Shown here piece by piece: positions 1 through 7,157 of a stretch of 11,554 nt of DNA. Position 1 is the first letter of the stretch, and each line of letters begins with the position of its first letter. The position numbers and the translations under genes are program-made. The notes beneath the pieces are model-generated. The model was not told the origin of the DNA, made no database searches, and worked only from the letters and a program-made list of their open reading frames with translations. This DNA comes from an uncultured Actinomycetes bacterium (GTDB lineage Bacteria; Actinomycetota; Actinomycetes; Nanopelagicales; Nanopelagicaceae), in NCBI GenBank assembly GCA_903890345.1, contig CAITAV010000082.1, positions 1 through 11,554 of the forward strand. The letters are read 5' to 3'.

Positions 1-376
1 CACTGCGCGCAATTGTGTGCGTAATTTCAGATAAAAAATCTCTACCTCTTTTTCGGTTTGAACTTTTTCTAGATGGGGCGGGGACAAGTATTCCCATTTC
101 AAAATCTCGCAGTAATAAATGTAGCGAATGTGTGATTGCATGAATAATTAAATCATCTGCAGATTTAATTCCATTTTCCTTTGCTGAAAGTATTATGCGC
201 TTTGCAACAGGAGAATATAGAACAGCAGAATAAACATGCATAGAATCCAAGGTGCTTCGATAGAGATGCGGATTCCAAAGCACTCTGCACTTGGAACAGA
301 TATCTGGACCTAGAGCTCGGCAACCAAAACAACGATTCGGAAACAATATTTCACTTAATGAATGAGGTTTTAGCAC
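1..376 (-). CDS. ComF-family phosphoribosyltransferase, 5' part only
   Basis: I read this partial gene directly from the minus strand; it runs off the left edge, so only about 125 N-terminal residues are visible. The N-terminus has a four-cysteine zinc-finger pattern (C16-x2-C19, C27-x2-C30, in RCFGC and ICSKC), typical of ComF/GntX-type proteins. Next come a segment like the family's Y..pv...I...K..G region (YSPVAKRIILSAKENG) and a VPAPSRK segment followed by RKRGRDFL, matching the conserved VPvp..r...RGfN region. The C-terminal PRPP-binding loop lies outside the window. Family members are linked to DNA uptake in naturally transformable bacteria, but the function in actinobacteria is unclear. 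In mycobacteria a ComF-type gene also lies downstream of mtrB-lpqB. I chose the GTG at 376; a TTG at 403 in the same frame is possible, and neither has a clear Shine-Dalgarno sequence. The gap to the mtrB stop is about 60 bases. Confidence 0.82.
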   Translation of the reverse strand, partial: MLKPHSLSEILFPNRCFGCRALGPDICSKCRVLWNPHLYRSTLDSMHVYSAVLYSPVAKRIILSAKENGIKSADDLIIHAITHSLHLLLRDFEMGILVPAPSRKSSNRKRGRDFLSEITHTIARS

Positions 377-435
377 TGCTAAATAATGGCAAGTCAGAAG
401 CAAATAATTCTAAGCTCTGTGAAAACTGTGGATAT

Positions 436-1989
436 TTAGATTTTCAAATCCTTGGGCTCTAACCGAATTAATCGAGACTCAATGTGGTTGCCAGCAACAC
501 GTGGCAAAGTTAGAACAAAATGTGCACCTTGATTTGGTCTACCCCAGACTTCCAGCTCTCCTTCATGTAAGCGAGCATCTTCTAGCGCAATCGATAAACC
601 CAATCCCGTACCTCCACGAATTCGTGAACGTGACGGATCTGCTCGCCAGAAACGATCAAAAATACGTAAGAGTGAGCTTTCATCAATTCCAATGCCATGA
701 TCGCGCACCGCAACAGCAACATCATTATCGTTATATTCCACTTGCACGTTTATTGGTTTTGAATCTGCGTGGTCAATTGCATTGTTGAGTAAATTTCGCA
801 AGATTCGTTCTACGCGTCGCGCATCAGCATTAATTGATAAATTCTCGCTGTAAGGATTGAAAATTATTTGAGTTCCATTTTCTTTCGCGACTAACTCTAA
901 ATCGTCAATACATCCGTTAATCAAAGAAATGAGATTAAAATCAACGGGTTCTAGGACCGCAACTTCAGCATCAAACCTACTGACTTCTAATAGGTCTTCG
1001 AGCAAACGTTCAAAACGGTCGATATTTCCAATAAGTAACTCCGCACTTCTTGCAATCTGCGGATCAAATGAGCTTCGTGATGAATGAATCACTTCAGATG
1101 CCATACGTAAAGTAGTAAGTGGAGTCCTTAATTCGTGAGACACATCGGAAACAAATCGTTGCTGTACGCGTGAAAGGTTTTCCAGTCGCATGATCTGTTG
1201 TTGAATCGAGGCAGCCATTTCATTAAATGAAACCCCGAGTGTCGCAATTTCATCCTTGCGGGTTACTTGCATTCGTTGGTTCAGATCACCCGATGTAAAT
1301 TGTTCAGCCACTCGTGCAGCCTCACGTACTGGTCGTACAACTTGACGCGCTACTAGCCATGTAATCAAACCAATCAGAAATATGAGAGCAACATCTACCA
1401 AGATAATTGAGCGTGAAATTAAATTGAGGGTTTTATTCTGATTCGTTAATGGAAAGAGTAAATACATTTCATATTTACCGGATCTCGGAATTGAAACCAT
1501 ATCTCCCACTGCAATCGCTGGAACCTGCAAAGAACCCGCGTACTTAATGGTGATATAGCTCCAATTTAGTTCTGATGTGCTTCGAACTTTTTCTCTGAAT
1601 TCATCTGGCAAAGATTTAGGATCAACAAGGTTTGAGGTCGTCGTAAAGTCTTTTTCTACTGGGTTTACCAATGGACCTCTTAACAAAACGAGTTCACGTC
1701 CACTTGCGCGTGCACCAATAGTTGTTGCAGAACTAACAATTTCACCAATGAGTTCGTCAATCTTTTTTGGAGAACCACTTTTAGCAAGAATTAATCGATA
1801 GCGTGCTCCAACAATTGTTGATCGGGCTTCATTGACCGCTGAATCAAGGTTTACCTGTTTCACACCCGCAGCAACGCGTGAATTGAGAATAGATCCTGAT
1901 AGCCAAATAACGGCAGATGAAAGCACAATTGTTGAGAGCAAAACTCTCAACGCTAGGGACGTTCTCAGGCGATTACTCATTAAACCCAT
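436..1989 (-). CDS. mtrB: MtrB, sensor histidine kinase of the MtrAB system
   Basis: Membrane sensor kinase, 517 residues, that would phosphorylate MtrA. Order of parts: a first membrane segment (about 13-35), an extracytoplasmic sensor region (about 36-192), a second membrane segment (about 194-214), and a HAMP linker (about 215-268). The HisKA domain has phospho-acceptor H285 in SDVSHELRTPL. The ATPase domain has an N box (RNLLNNAIDHA, N402/N403), a G1 box (DHGIGI, 430-435), an F box (FDRFW, 444-448) and a G2 box (GGTGLGLS, 459-466). Identity as MtrB rests on this layout plus adjacency to mtrA. The start lies two bases after the mtrA stop; a second in-frame ATG three codons on (1980) is an alternative. 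In mycobacteria and corynebacteria MtrAB controls cell wall metabolism and division, and the lipoprotein LpqB normally follows mtrB. Here a ComF-type gene follows instead. The C-terminal tail after the G2 box is short (about 50 residues). Confidence 0.95.
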   Translation of the reverse strand: MGLMSNRLRTSLALRVLLSTIVLSSAVIWLSGSILNSRVAAGVKQVNLDSAVNEARSTIVGARYRLILAKSGSPKKIDELIGEIVSSATTIGARASGRELVLLRGPLVNPVEKDFTTTSNLVDPKSLPDEFREKVRSTSELNWSYITIKYAGSLQVPAIAVGDMVSIPRSGKYEMYLLFPLTNQNKTLNLISRSIILVDVALIFLIGLITWLVARQVVRPVREAARVAEQFTSGDLNQRMQVTRKDEIATLGVSFNEMAASIQQQIMRLENLSRVQQRFVSDVSHELRTPLTTLRMASEVIHSSRSSFDPQIARSAELLIGNIDRFERLLEDLLEVSRFDAEVAVLEPVDFNLISLINGCIDDLELVAKENGTQIIFNPYSENLSINADARRVERILRNLLNNAIDHADSKPINVQVEYNDNDVAVAVRDHGIGIDESSLLRIFDRFWRADPSRSRIRGGTGLGLSIALEDARLHEGELEVWGRPNQGAHFVLTLPRVAGNHIESRLIRLEPKDLKI

Positions 1990-1991
1990 TG

Positions 1992-2675
1992 CTATTTACT
2001 TTGGTTTCCCGCTTTATATCCAACTCCACGTACAGTTAAAACTATTTCTGGATGCTCAGGATCTTGTTCAATTTTTGCGCGCAATCTTTGTACATGCACG
2101 TTCACTAATCGTGTATCAGTTGAATGGCGATAACCCCATACTTCACCTAAGAGCGCATCCCGGCTGAAAACTCTTCCAGGTTCGCGAGCAAGTGCTACGA
2201 GAAGATCGAATTCGAGGCGAGTTAACGTAATAACTTTGCCCGCTCGGCTTACTTCGTGAGCGTTAAAATCAATTGATAAATCTGAAATTTTTAACAGTCC
2301 TGTTATATCGGTATTGGTTTTACGTAAGCGTGTTCTAATTCTTGCAACAAGTTCAGTTTGGTGGCGAAAAGGTTTAACCATGTAATCATCTGCACCGGCT
2401 TCTAATCCACGAACAACATCATGAGTATCTCCCTTTGCTGAGAGCATCACAATTGGCACCATAGATTCGGCGCGTATTTGTTTGCAGACTTCAATTCCAT
2501 CTAAACCGGGAAGCATCACATCTAGAAGGACTAAGTCTGGAGGATTATTTCTAAATGCCTCCAGAGCTTCGTCGCCTCTACCTACTAAATCAACATCTAT
2601 TCCGGCACCATTTAAAACGATGCCAAGCATTTCTGCTAGGTCCTGGTCGTCATCGACGACCAATACCAAGGTCAT
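1992..2675 (-). CDS. mtrA: MtrA, OmpR-family response regulator
   Basis: Cytoplasmic DNA-binding response regulator, 227 residues from the start chosen here. The receiver domain (1 to about 115) has acidic residues D8/D9 in VVDDD, phospho-acceptor D52 in LLDVMLPGLDG, S79 in MLSAKGD and K101 in MVKPF. The OmpR/PhoB winged helix (about 125-225) has the TRLEFDLL, EVWGY, TRLVNVHVQRLR and TVRGVGYK signatures. I prefer the ATG at 2675: it overlaps the ahcY TAA by one base (TAATG), has a GGA-type ribosome binding site just upstream, and puts the receiver fold right at the N-terminus. The longer frame would start at a TTG (2693) and add six residues without resemblance to the family. The overlap suggests translational coupling to ahcY. 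The mtrB start follows after two bases, so regulator and kinase should be made together. Confidence 0.95.
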   Translation of the reverse strand: MTLVLVVDDDQDLAEMLGIVLNGAGIDVDLVGRGDEALEAFRNNPPDLVLLDVMLPGLDGIEVCKQIRAESMVPIVMLSAKGDTHDVVRGLEAGADDYMVKPFRHQTELVARIRTRLRKTNTDITGLLKISDLSIDFNAHEVSRAGKVITLTRLEFDLLVALAREPGRVFSRDALLGEVWGYRHSTDTRLVNVHVQRLRAKIEQDPEHPEIVLTVRGVGYKAGNQSK

Positions 2676-3961
2676 TAGCTTCCGTGCTCCCAAGAGTTCA
2701 GGTACATATCTTGCGCAGGAGTTAGGACGTCGATTTTTCCACCCATGCTTTGAAGTTTAAGACTTGCAACTTCCTTATCAATATATGTAGGAACTGTGTG
2801 AACACCTGGCTCGAGATTCATTGCTTCTTTAACTAAGTATTCAGCTGTAAGTGCTTGATCTGAAAATGACATATCCATTACAGATGCAGGGTGTCCTTCT
2901 GCAGCGCCAAGGTTTACTAGACGACCTTCGGCGATAAGAAGTAAACGGCGACCATCTGATAATACGTATTCATCAGTCTGGTGGCGCATTTTTGCATTCT
3001 TTTTCTTTGCATTTTGCTCAAGCCATGCAACATCGATTTCGATATCAAAGTGACCAGAGTTAGCCATGATTGCGCCATCTTTCATTACAGCAAAGTGCTC
3101 ATCACGTAATACATCGCGGTTTCCAGTAACAGTGATGAATACATCACCGATTTTTGCAGCGTCTGCCATAGGCATAACGCGGAATCCTTGCATCATCGCA
3201 TCAAGTGCTTTGGTGGGATCAATTTCGGTAATTACTACATCAGCGCCCATGCCCTTTGCGCGTTCTGCAACGCCTTTACCGCAGTATCCAAATCCAGCAA
3301 CGACTAGCACGCGACCTGCGAGCAAGAAGTTTGTGGCACGAAATACTGCGTCCAGAGTTGATTGACCAGTTCCGTAGCGATTATCAAACATATGCTTTGT
3401 GTCAGTGTCATTGACTGCAATCATTGGGAATTGAAGCGCGCCATCTTTCGCCATTTGATTTAGACGAATAACACCAGTAGTTGTCTCTTCGCAACCACCA
3501 GCAATATTTCCAATAAGTTCTTTACGAGTTGTGTGCAATGTATTTACAAGGTCGCAACCATCGTCAAATACTTGGTGAGGTTCGATATCAAGTGCTGCGT
3601 TGATGTGTGAGTAATAGCCATCGCGATCAACAGCGTTACGAGCAAATACGCTAATTCCGTATTCGTGAACTAGTGCTGCTGCTGTGTCATCTTGTGTAGA
3701 AAGTGGATTTGAAGCACAGAGTGCAATTTCTGCGCCTCCCGCTTTGAGCACGCGCATCAAGTTTGCTGTCTCTGTCGTTACGTGCATGCATGCTGCAATG
3801 CGTACGCCAGTAAATGGTTGTGATTTTTCAAAGCGTGCACGAATCTGTGCAAGCACAGGCATGTTGCGCTCTGCCCATTCAATGCGCTTGCGACCTTCTG
3901 CAGCTAGTGATGCATCTGCAATGTCATGGCGTGGAAGTGTTGCTGTCACTGGTGAATTCAC
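2675..3961 (-). CDS. ahcY: Adenosylhomocysteinase (SAH hydrolase), short type
   Basis: Splits S-adenosylhomocysteine reversibly into adenosine and homocysteine, relieving product inhibition of methyltransferases; cytosolic, NAD-dependent. The protein has 428 residues. Visible motifs: H60 in ACMHVTTETA, SNPLSTQDD (84-92), CEETTTG with E159, the catalytic segment NDTDTKHMFDNRYG (184-197, with K189 and D193), the NAD-binding glycine loop GFGYCGKG (223-230), and NSGHFDIEIDV (301-311). The length, the SNPLSTQDD version of the substrate motif and the C-terminal YLNSWEHGS resemble the short archaeal/Thermotoga form. The long form common in actinobacteria (about 480-490 residues) ends in PDHYRY, and that tail is absent. 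The start is GTG at 3961 with AAGGAG seven bases upstream, a strong ribosome binding site suggesting good expression. The final base of the stop region is shared with the mtrA start. Upstream lies a structured leader. Confidence 0.95.
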   Translation of the reverse strand: MNSPVTATLPRHDIADASLAAEGRKRIEWAERNMPVLAQIRARFEKSQPFTGVRIAACMHVTTETANLMRVLKAGGAEIALCASNPLSTQDDTAAALVHEYGISVFARNAVDRDGYYSHINAALDIEPHQVFDDGCDLVNTLHTTRKELIGNIAGGCEETTTGVIRLNQMAKDGALQFPMIAVNDTDTKHMFDNRYGTGQSTLDAVFRATNFLLAGRVLVVAGFGYCGKGVAERAKGMGADVVITEIDPTKALDAMMQGFRVMPMADAAKIGDVFITVTGNRDVLRDEHFAVMKDGAIMANSGHFDIEIDVAWLEQNAKKKNAKMRHQTDEYVLSDGRRLLLIAEGRLVNLGAAEGHPASVMDMSFSDQALTAEYLVKEAMNLEPGVHTVPTYIDKEVASLKLQSMGGKIDVLTPAQDMYLNSWEHGS

Positions 3962-4062
3962 GAACGTTCTCCTTTTAGGTTAAGTACTTATGTGTTAGAC
4001 GTGACCTAAGGGGTAGGGCTCTACAGTGTTAGGTTGCTAGGTGCTTAGGTTACTGCCATTGC
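3962..4062 (-). promoter_or_regulatory. Structured leader of ahcY with competing TTAGGT/ACCTAA pairs
   Basis: This stretch lies between the manB-end hairpin and the ahcY start. In the transcript direction it holds three ACCUAA copies (plus-strand TTAGGT at 4045-4050, 4029-4034 and 3975-3980) and one UUAGGU (plus-strand ACCTAA at 4004-4009). The single UUAGGU can pair with either upstream copy; the outer one gives a 7-bp helix, 4044-4050 with 4004-4010, enclosing a small GTAG/CTAC hairpin at 4013-4024. It can instead pair with the downstream copy, which directly abuts the AAGGAG ribosome binding site (3969-3974). A perfect palindrome TAAGTACTTA lies at 3981-3990. Mutually exclusive pairing next to a ribosome binding site is what a riboswitch or attenuating leader would show. 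I do not recognise the known SAH or SAM riboswitch consensus, and no convincing -35/-10 pair stands out. Confidence 0.45.
3969..3974 (-). promoter_or_regulatory. Ribosome binding site of ahcY
   Basis: AAGGAG on the minus strand, seven bases before the GTG start at 3961. It is one of the two best Shine-Dalgarno matches in the window and it fixes the non-ATG start. It directly adjoins the last ACCUAA copy of the leader. Confidence 0.8.
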
Positions 4063-4096
4063 TTAGAAAGTGAGAACTCAAGCTCTCATTTTCTAA
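4063..4096 (-). terminator. Long hairpin overlapping the manB stop codon, possible terminator
   Basis: A 34-base inverted repeat: arms of 15 bases around a TTGA loop, with one A/C mismatch and one G-U pair (TTAGAAA-A-TGAGAGC, then GTTCTCA-C-TTTCTAA on the minus strand). The manB stop codon TGA (4086-4088) lies inside the first arm. No run of U follows on the minus strand, so it is not a textbook intrinsic terminator. It could slow or end transcription between manB and ahcY, protect the manB 3' end, or be part of the ahcY leader. Confidence 0.5.
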
Positions 4097-5450
4097 CTGT
4101 GGCGAGTACCTCATCTTTGATTTTCTCCATGCGGGCACGGTCCTTGGCTTCAACATTGAGTCGAAGTAGTGGCTCAGTGTTAGAGGGACGCAGGTTAAAC
4201 CACCATGTATCACCATTGATGGTCAGGCCATCAAGGTGGTCAATGCTTACATCGGCTCGTTCTGCATATTTTTGTTCAATAATGCTCATGGCTTTTTGAG
4301 CATCTTTAACTTTTGAATTTATCTCACCACTTGAAACATAACGTTGATACGGTTTAAGCAACTTTGAAAGTGAACCTTTAGATGTTCCAAGTGCTGCTAT
4401 CGCATGAAGAGCAGCAAGTGCCCCTGAATCTGCTTTCCAAAAATCCTTAAAATAGAAGTGCCCAGAATGTTCGCCACCAAAAACTGCACCGCTCTGCGCC
4501 ATCATCGCTTTAATGTATGAGTGTCCAACTCGAGATCGAAGCGCCACTCCCCCATTTTCTTCAATAACCTCTGCAACCGATCGTGATGAAATGAGATTAT
4601 AAATAATTGAGGCTCCGGGATTAACTCTTAATTCGCGCGCAGCTATAAGAGCAGTGAGATCTGAAGGATTCACCGTCGCCCCATTTTCATCTACTAAGAA
4701 GCAGCGATCCGCATCTCCATCAAAAGCCAAACCAATATCTGCGCCGTGTTTTTTGACAGCTTTTTGTAAATCTTTAAGGTTTTTAGGATCAATTGGATTG
4801 GCCTCATGGTTTGGAAATGATCCGTCGAGTTCAAAATACATAGGAATAATCTCTAGGTTTAAATCTGCAAAAATAGCTGGGGCCGTATATCCAGCCATGC
4901 CATTTCCTGCATCGATGACTATTTTTAACTTTCTAATAGCCGATACATCCACAAGCGTATGCAAGTGTTTAACGTAATCAGAGAGCAGATTACGGGCACT
5001 CTCCTTGCCGACATTTCCAAAGGAAACTGGTGACCCTGATCGAACGAAATTTTCAATAGCGAGCAGACCAGATTCTTTTCCGATTGGTCTAGCACCACTG
5101 AGACACAACTTAATACCGTTGTATTCCGCCGGATTGTGGCTTGCAGTAAACATGGCACCTGGCATGTTTAATTTTCCAGCTGCGAAATACAACATATCTG
5201 TCGATGCGAGACCAATACGGATCACATCTAAGCCCAGAGAAGTAACACCCGCTGAGAATGCGTCAGCAAGTTCGGGCGATGATGGACGCATATCTTCGCC
5301 AATAACAATTGTTCCTGGTTCGCGTTCTTGAATTATGAATCTAGCAAAGGCTGCACCTGTTACAAATGCAAAATCTGGAGTTAATTCAGTACCAACTAAA
5401 CCACGTATGTCATACGCTTTAAAAATATTTGGAATCTCGGTCGAACCCAT
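4086..5450 (-). CDS. manB: Phosphomannomutase / phosphoglucomutase (ManB type)
   Basis: Alpha-D-phosphohexomutase, 454 residues, the usual length for the family. It would interconvert mannose-6-phosphate and mannose-1-phosphate, and perhaps the glucose phosphates, in the cytosol, feeding GDP-mannose synthesis. Four-domain signatures are visible in order: FKAYDIRG near the N-terminus (10-17), the phosphoserine loop TASHNPAEYNG with S104 (102-112), the magnesium loop DGDADR (244-249), the sugar-binding loop GEHSGH (326-331) and the phosphate-binding loop RPSNTEP (421-427). Nothing key is missing. The ATG at 5450 lies nine bases after the DUF3499 stop, without a strong ribosome binding site, suggesting coupled translation. 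Next to DUF3499, and in a cluster with a ManC-type nucleotidyltransferase, it matches the mycobacterial manB position. Sugar specificity cannot be read from the sequence alone; an older label would be bifunctional PMM/PGM. Confidence 0.92.
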   Translation of the reverse strand: MGSTEIPNIFKAYDIRGLVGTELTPDFAFVTGAAFARFIIQEREPGTIVIGEDMRPSSPELADAFSAGVTSLGLDVIRIGLASTDMLYFAAGKLNMPGAMFTASHNPAEYNGIKLCLSGARPIGKESGLLAIENFVRSGSPVSFGNVGKESARNLLSDYVKHLHTLVDVSAIRKLKIVIDAGNGMAGYTAPAIFADLNLEIIPMYFELDGSFPNHEANPIDPKNLKDLQKAVKKHGADIGLAFDGDADRCFLVDENGATVNPSDLTALIAARELRVNPGASIIYNLISSRSVAEVIEENGGVALRSRVGHSYIKAMMAQSGAVFGGEHSGHFYFKDFWKADSGALAALHAIAALGTSKGSLSKLLKPYQRYVSSGEINSKVKDAQKAMSIIEQKYAERADVSIDHLDGLTINGDTWWFNLRPSNTEPLLRLNVEAKDRARMEKIKDEVLATVRK

Positions 5451-5459
5451 GTGCTAAGT

Positions 5460-5825
5460 CTAGGACGGAACTGCGCGCAAGTGTCCTCTACGTCCAAGTG
5501 ATGTTGAAGCGCTGGCGCTACTTTGTGGGCTTTGACTGCTAATTTCTTTTGAGCCTGCTTCACGAACTGCATCAGCGATTGCCATCAGATCATCTTGTGT
5601 TGGACCGTTATCGTGTGAATTGATAGATGCTTTAATAACATTCCAACCATTTGGAACTGTTAAACGTTCACCATGTTTTTCACACAAGTCATAAGCATGT
5701 GGCTCGGAGAAAGTTGCAAGTGGACCGAGCGCCGCAGTTGAGTCGGCATAGTTATAGGTCAATGTCATAGTTGCAGTGAGTCGACAACTCGTTCGCGAAC
5801 ATGCGCGCCCATATCGTGTACTCAT
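5460..5825 (-). CDS. DUF3499 family protein, putative zinc-binding
   Basis: Small conserved actinobacterial protein of unknown function, 121 residues. I recognise the DUF3499 core: ACSRTSC (8-14), YADSTAALGPLATF (26-39), EPHAYDLCEKHGERLT (41-56) and the following GW. Cysteines C9 and C14 together with C48 and H51 (C-x4-C and C-x2-H) could bind one metal ion; this is an inference from spacing. The C-terminal 30 residues are rich in serine, glutamine and alanine and probably disordered, ending in a basic stretch (GRRGHLR). There is no signal peptide or membrane segment, so it is likely cytosolic. Upstream of manB is its standard place in actinobacteria, which suggests a link to envelope sugar metabolism or to WhiB. 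The start is ATG at 5825; an out-of-frame ATG sits four bases upstream and no clear ribosome binding site is seen. The 42-base gap to the DUF5719 stop shows no strong signal. Confidence 0.88.
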   Translation of the reverse strand: MSTRYGRACSRTSCRLTATMTLTYNYADSTAALGPLATFSEPHAYDLCEKHGERLTVPNGWNVIKASINSHDNGPTQDDLMAIADAVREAGSKEISSQSPQSSASASTSLGRRGHLRAVPS

Positions 5826-5867
5826 GCATACAAGATTAGTGGGATGTCTACTAAAAACTTGGGATTA

Positions 5868-7157
5868 TCAAGGATTCAAAACGCGAATGTTTGCAGTTGG
5901 AATGGCCGATTTTGTCAGGACGCTTCCAGCAATTAAAGGAATTGACCCAAAGCCATTTACAGATGCTTGAAGAGCGGAGCCATAGGTATTAGCACTTACT
6001 CGGACGAAGGTTAAATTTCGAGCATTGTCAGGAACCCGCCAGAAAGCAATGTCACTTCCTTGAATATTTTTACGAATCTTTTTACCACCTGCGGACCCGA
6101 GTTCGAGATCTACATTGATGCTATCGCCGATAAAAACTAGTAACGGTGACATTCCAGTCATGGCAATCGTGAAGGGGCTAAGTGGCGGAACAGAAGAGCT
6201 CCACACAAAATCTTTTCCTACATTTGCTAAGACTCCGGCAACAATTGGTTCATCAGATTCAATTCTTATTCCGTATACCGATGAGCTAACAGACGGTGAT
6301 AGTGAGAAATTCATAACCTGACCCTTTTTAAGCAAAATTTCATTAAAACCGACAGGAGTGAAACGTCCATCGCCAGAAATAACTTCGACGCTTATATTTG
6401 CGTCTGCATCCCCCGGCGCCAATAGTCGCAGTTGTTGCGCTGGCGCATTCTTAACTTTTGGTTGAAGAGGGATTGCAGGTATGTAAATTTGTTTCGAAGG
6501 TGCAATTCCCGGACTTACTAAATCTCCACCCAGCGCGCGAAGTCCTTTACCTCGTTCATCGACCATAAAAGCATTCAAGCGACCAGATCTTGAGACAACT
6601 CGAACAACGATGGATGATTCTCCAGGTGCAAGTGAATCGAGTCCCAGTGCTTCAAAAGAATTTGCCTTGACGGTAATCGCTTTTGTGCTGGCAGGTGATG
6701 TTCCACTCCAAATGAAAACATCTGCAACTGATTCACTCAGCCCACTATTTACAAGAATTAATTTTCCGCGAGCAGTGATGTCGGCTGAACCTCCAACAAA
6801 CCATTGGCTTGCTGCTGGATCTGAACAAATAGTTCCACCAGCCCAGGATCCTGGCCGACTCTGCCAAACAATGGGTGTAATTCCCTGCGCATCTACAAGA
6901 ATTGGATCGACAGGAACAGGAAAACGAAGTGCGCGAGATTTTACAAATTTCGCTGACGTCGAACCGACTCGATGAATCTTTGTATTTTGCGAACCCACAG
7001 AAACTTGGGATGCAAGGGATTTAATGGTTGGCGGACAAACTACAGATGGATAACTCAACGAAAATTGCTGGCGAGAAATTGAACCGCTTAAAGTATTTGA
7101 GGCTCCAATTAGTAAGCCCAAAGTAATTGCAATTATGAAGAATCTTCTTAGCTTCAT
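5868..7157 (-). CDS. DUF5719 family protein, membrane-anchored, extracytoplasmic
   Basis: A 429-residue protein of unknown function that I assign to DUF5719 by context and general character. The N-terminus is KLRRFF followed by a hydrophobic segment (about 6-24) acting as signal anchor or signal peptide. The remainder is Ser/Gly/Val-rich and looks beta-rich and exported, without further membrane segments. Only two cysteines are seen in the exported part (C41 and C111), which may form a disulfide. No catalytic motif stands out. Features recalling the family are a SWAGGTICSDP stretch (104-114), a sequence like ADVFIWSG (145-152) and repeated segments ending in LxPGxSSxVxV. The ATG at 7157 overlaps the glycosyltransferase stop by four bases (ATGA), so the two are translationally coupled and probably work together at the membrane. 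It might be an accessory or scaffold for the glycosyltransferase; that is an inference. Confidence 0.75.
   Translation of the reverse strand: MKLRRFFIIAITLGLLIGASNTLSGSISRQQFSLSYPSVVCPPTIKSLASQVSVGSQNTKIHRVGSTSAKFVKSRALRFPVPVDPILVDAQGITPIVWQSRPGSWAGGTICSDPAASQWFVGGSADITARGKLILVNSGLSESVADVFIWSGTSPASTKAITVKANSFEALGLDSLAPGESSIVVRVVSRSGRLNAFMVDERGKGLRALGGDLVSPGIAPSKQIYIPAIPLQPKVKNAPAQQLRLLAPGDADANISVEVISGDGRFTPVGFNEILLKKGQVMNFSLSPSVSSSVYGIRIESDEPIVAGVLANVGKDFVWSSSVPPLSPFTIAMTGMSPLLVFIGDSINVDLELGSAGGKKIRKNIQGSDIAFWRVPDNARNLTFVRVSANTYGSALQASVNGFGSIPLIAGSVLTKSAIPTANIRVLNP

Noticed and set aside
2673..2693. A longer MtrA beginning six residues upstream.
   Set aside because: That start would be TTG inside ahcY; the ATG at 2675 has better spacing to a GGA-type site and gives the normal receiver N-terminus.
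3962..4085. A known SAM or SAH riboswitch upstream of ahcY.
   Set aside because: Only a fragment (AGCAACC) resembles the SAM-type core GGCAACC, and the rest of the consensus is not there; I keep it as an unknown leader.
5776..5970. A 64-codon plus-strand frame spanning the DUF3499-DUF5719 gap.
   Set aside because: Most of it is opposite coding sequence, it has no ribosome binding site or recognisable domain, and the gap itself is only 42 bases.
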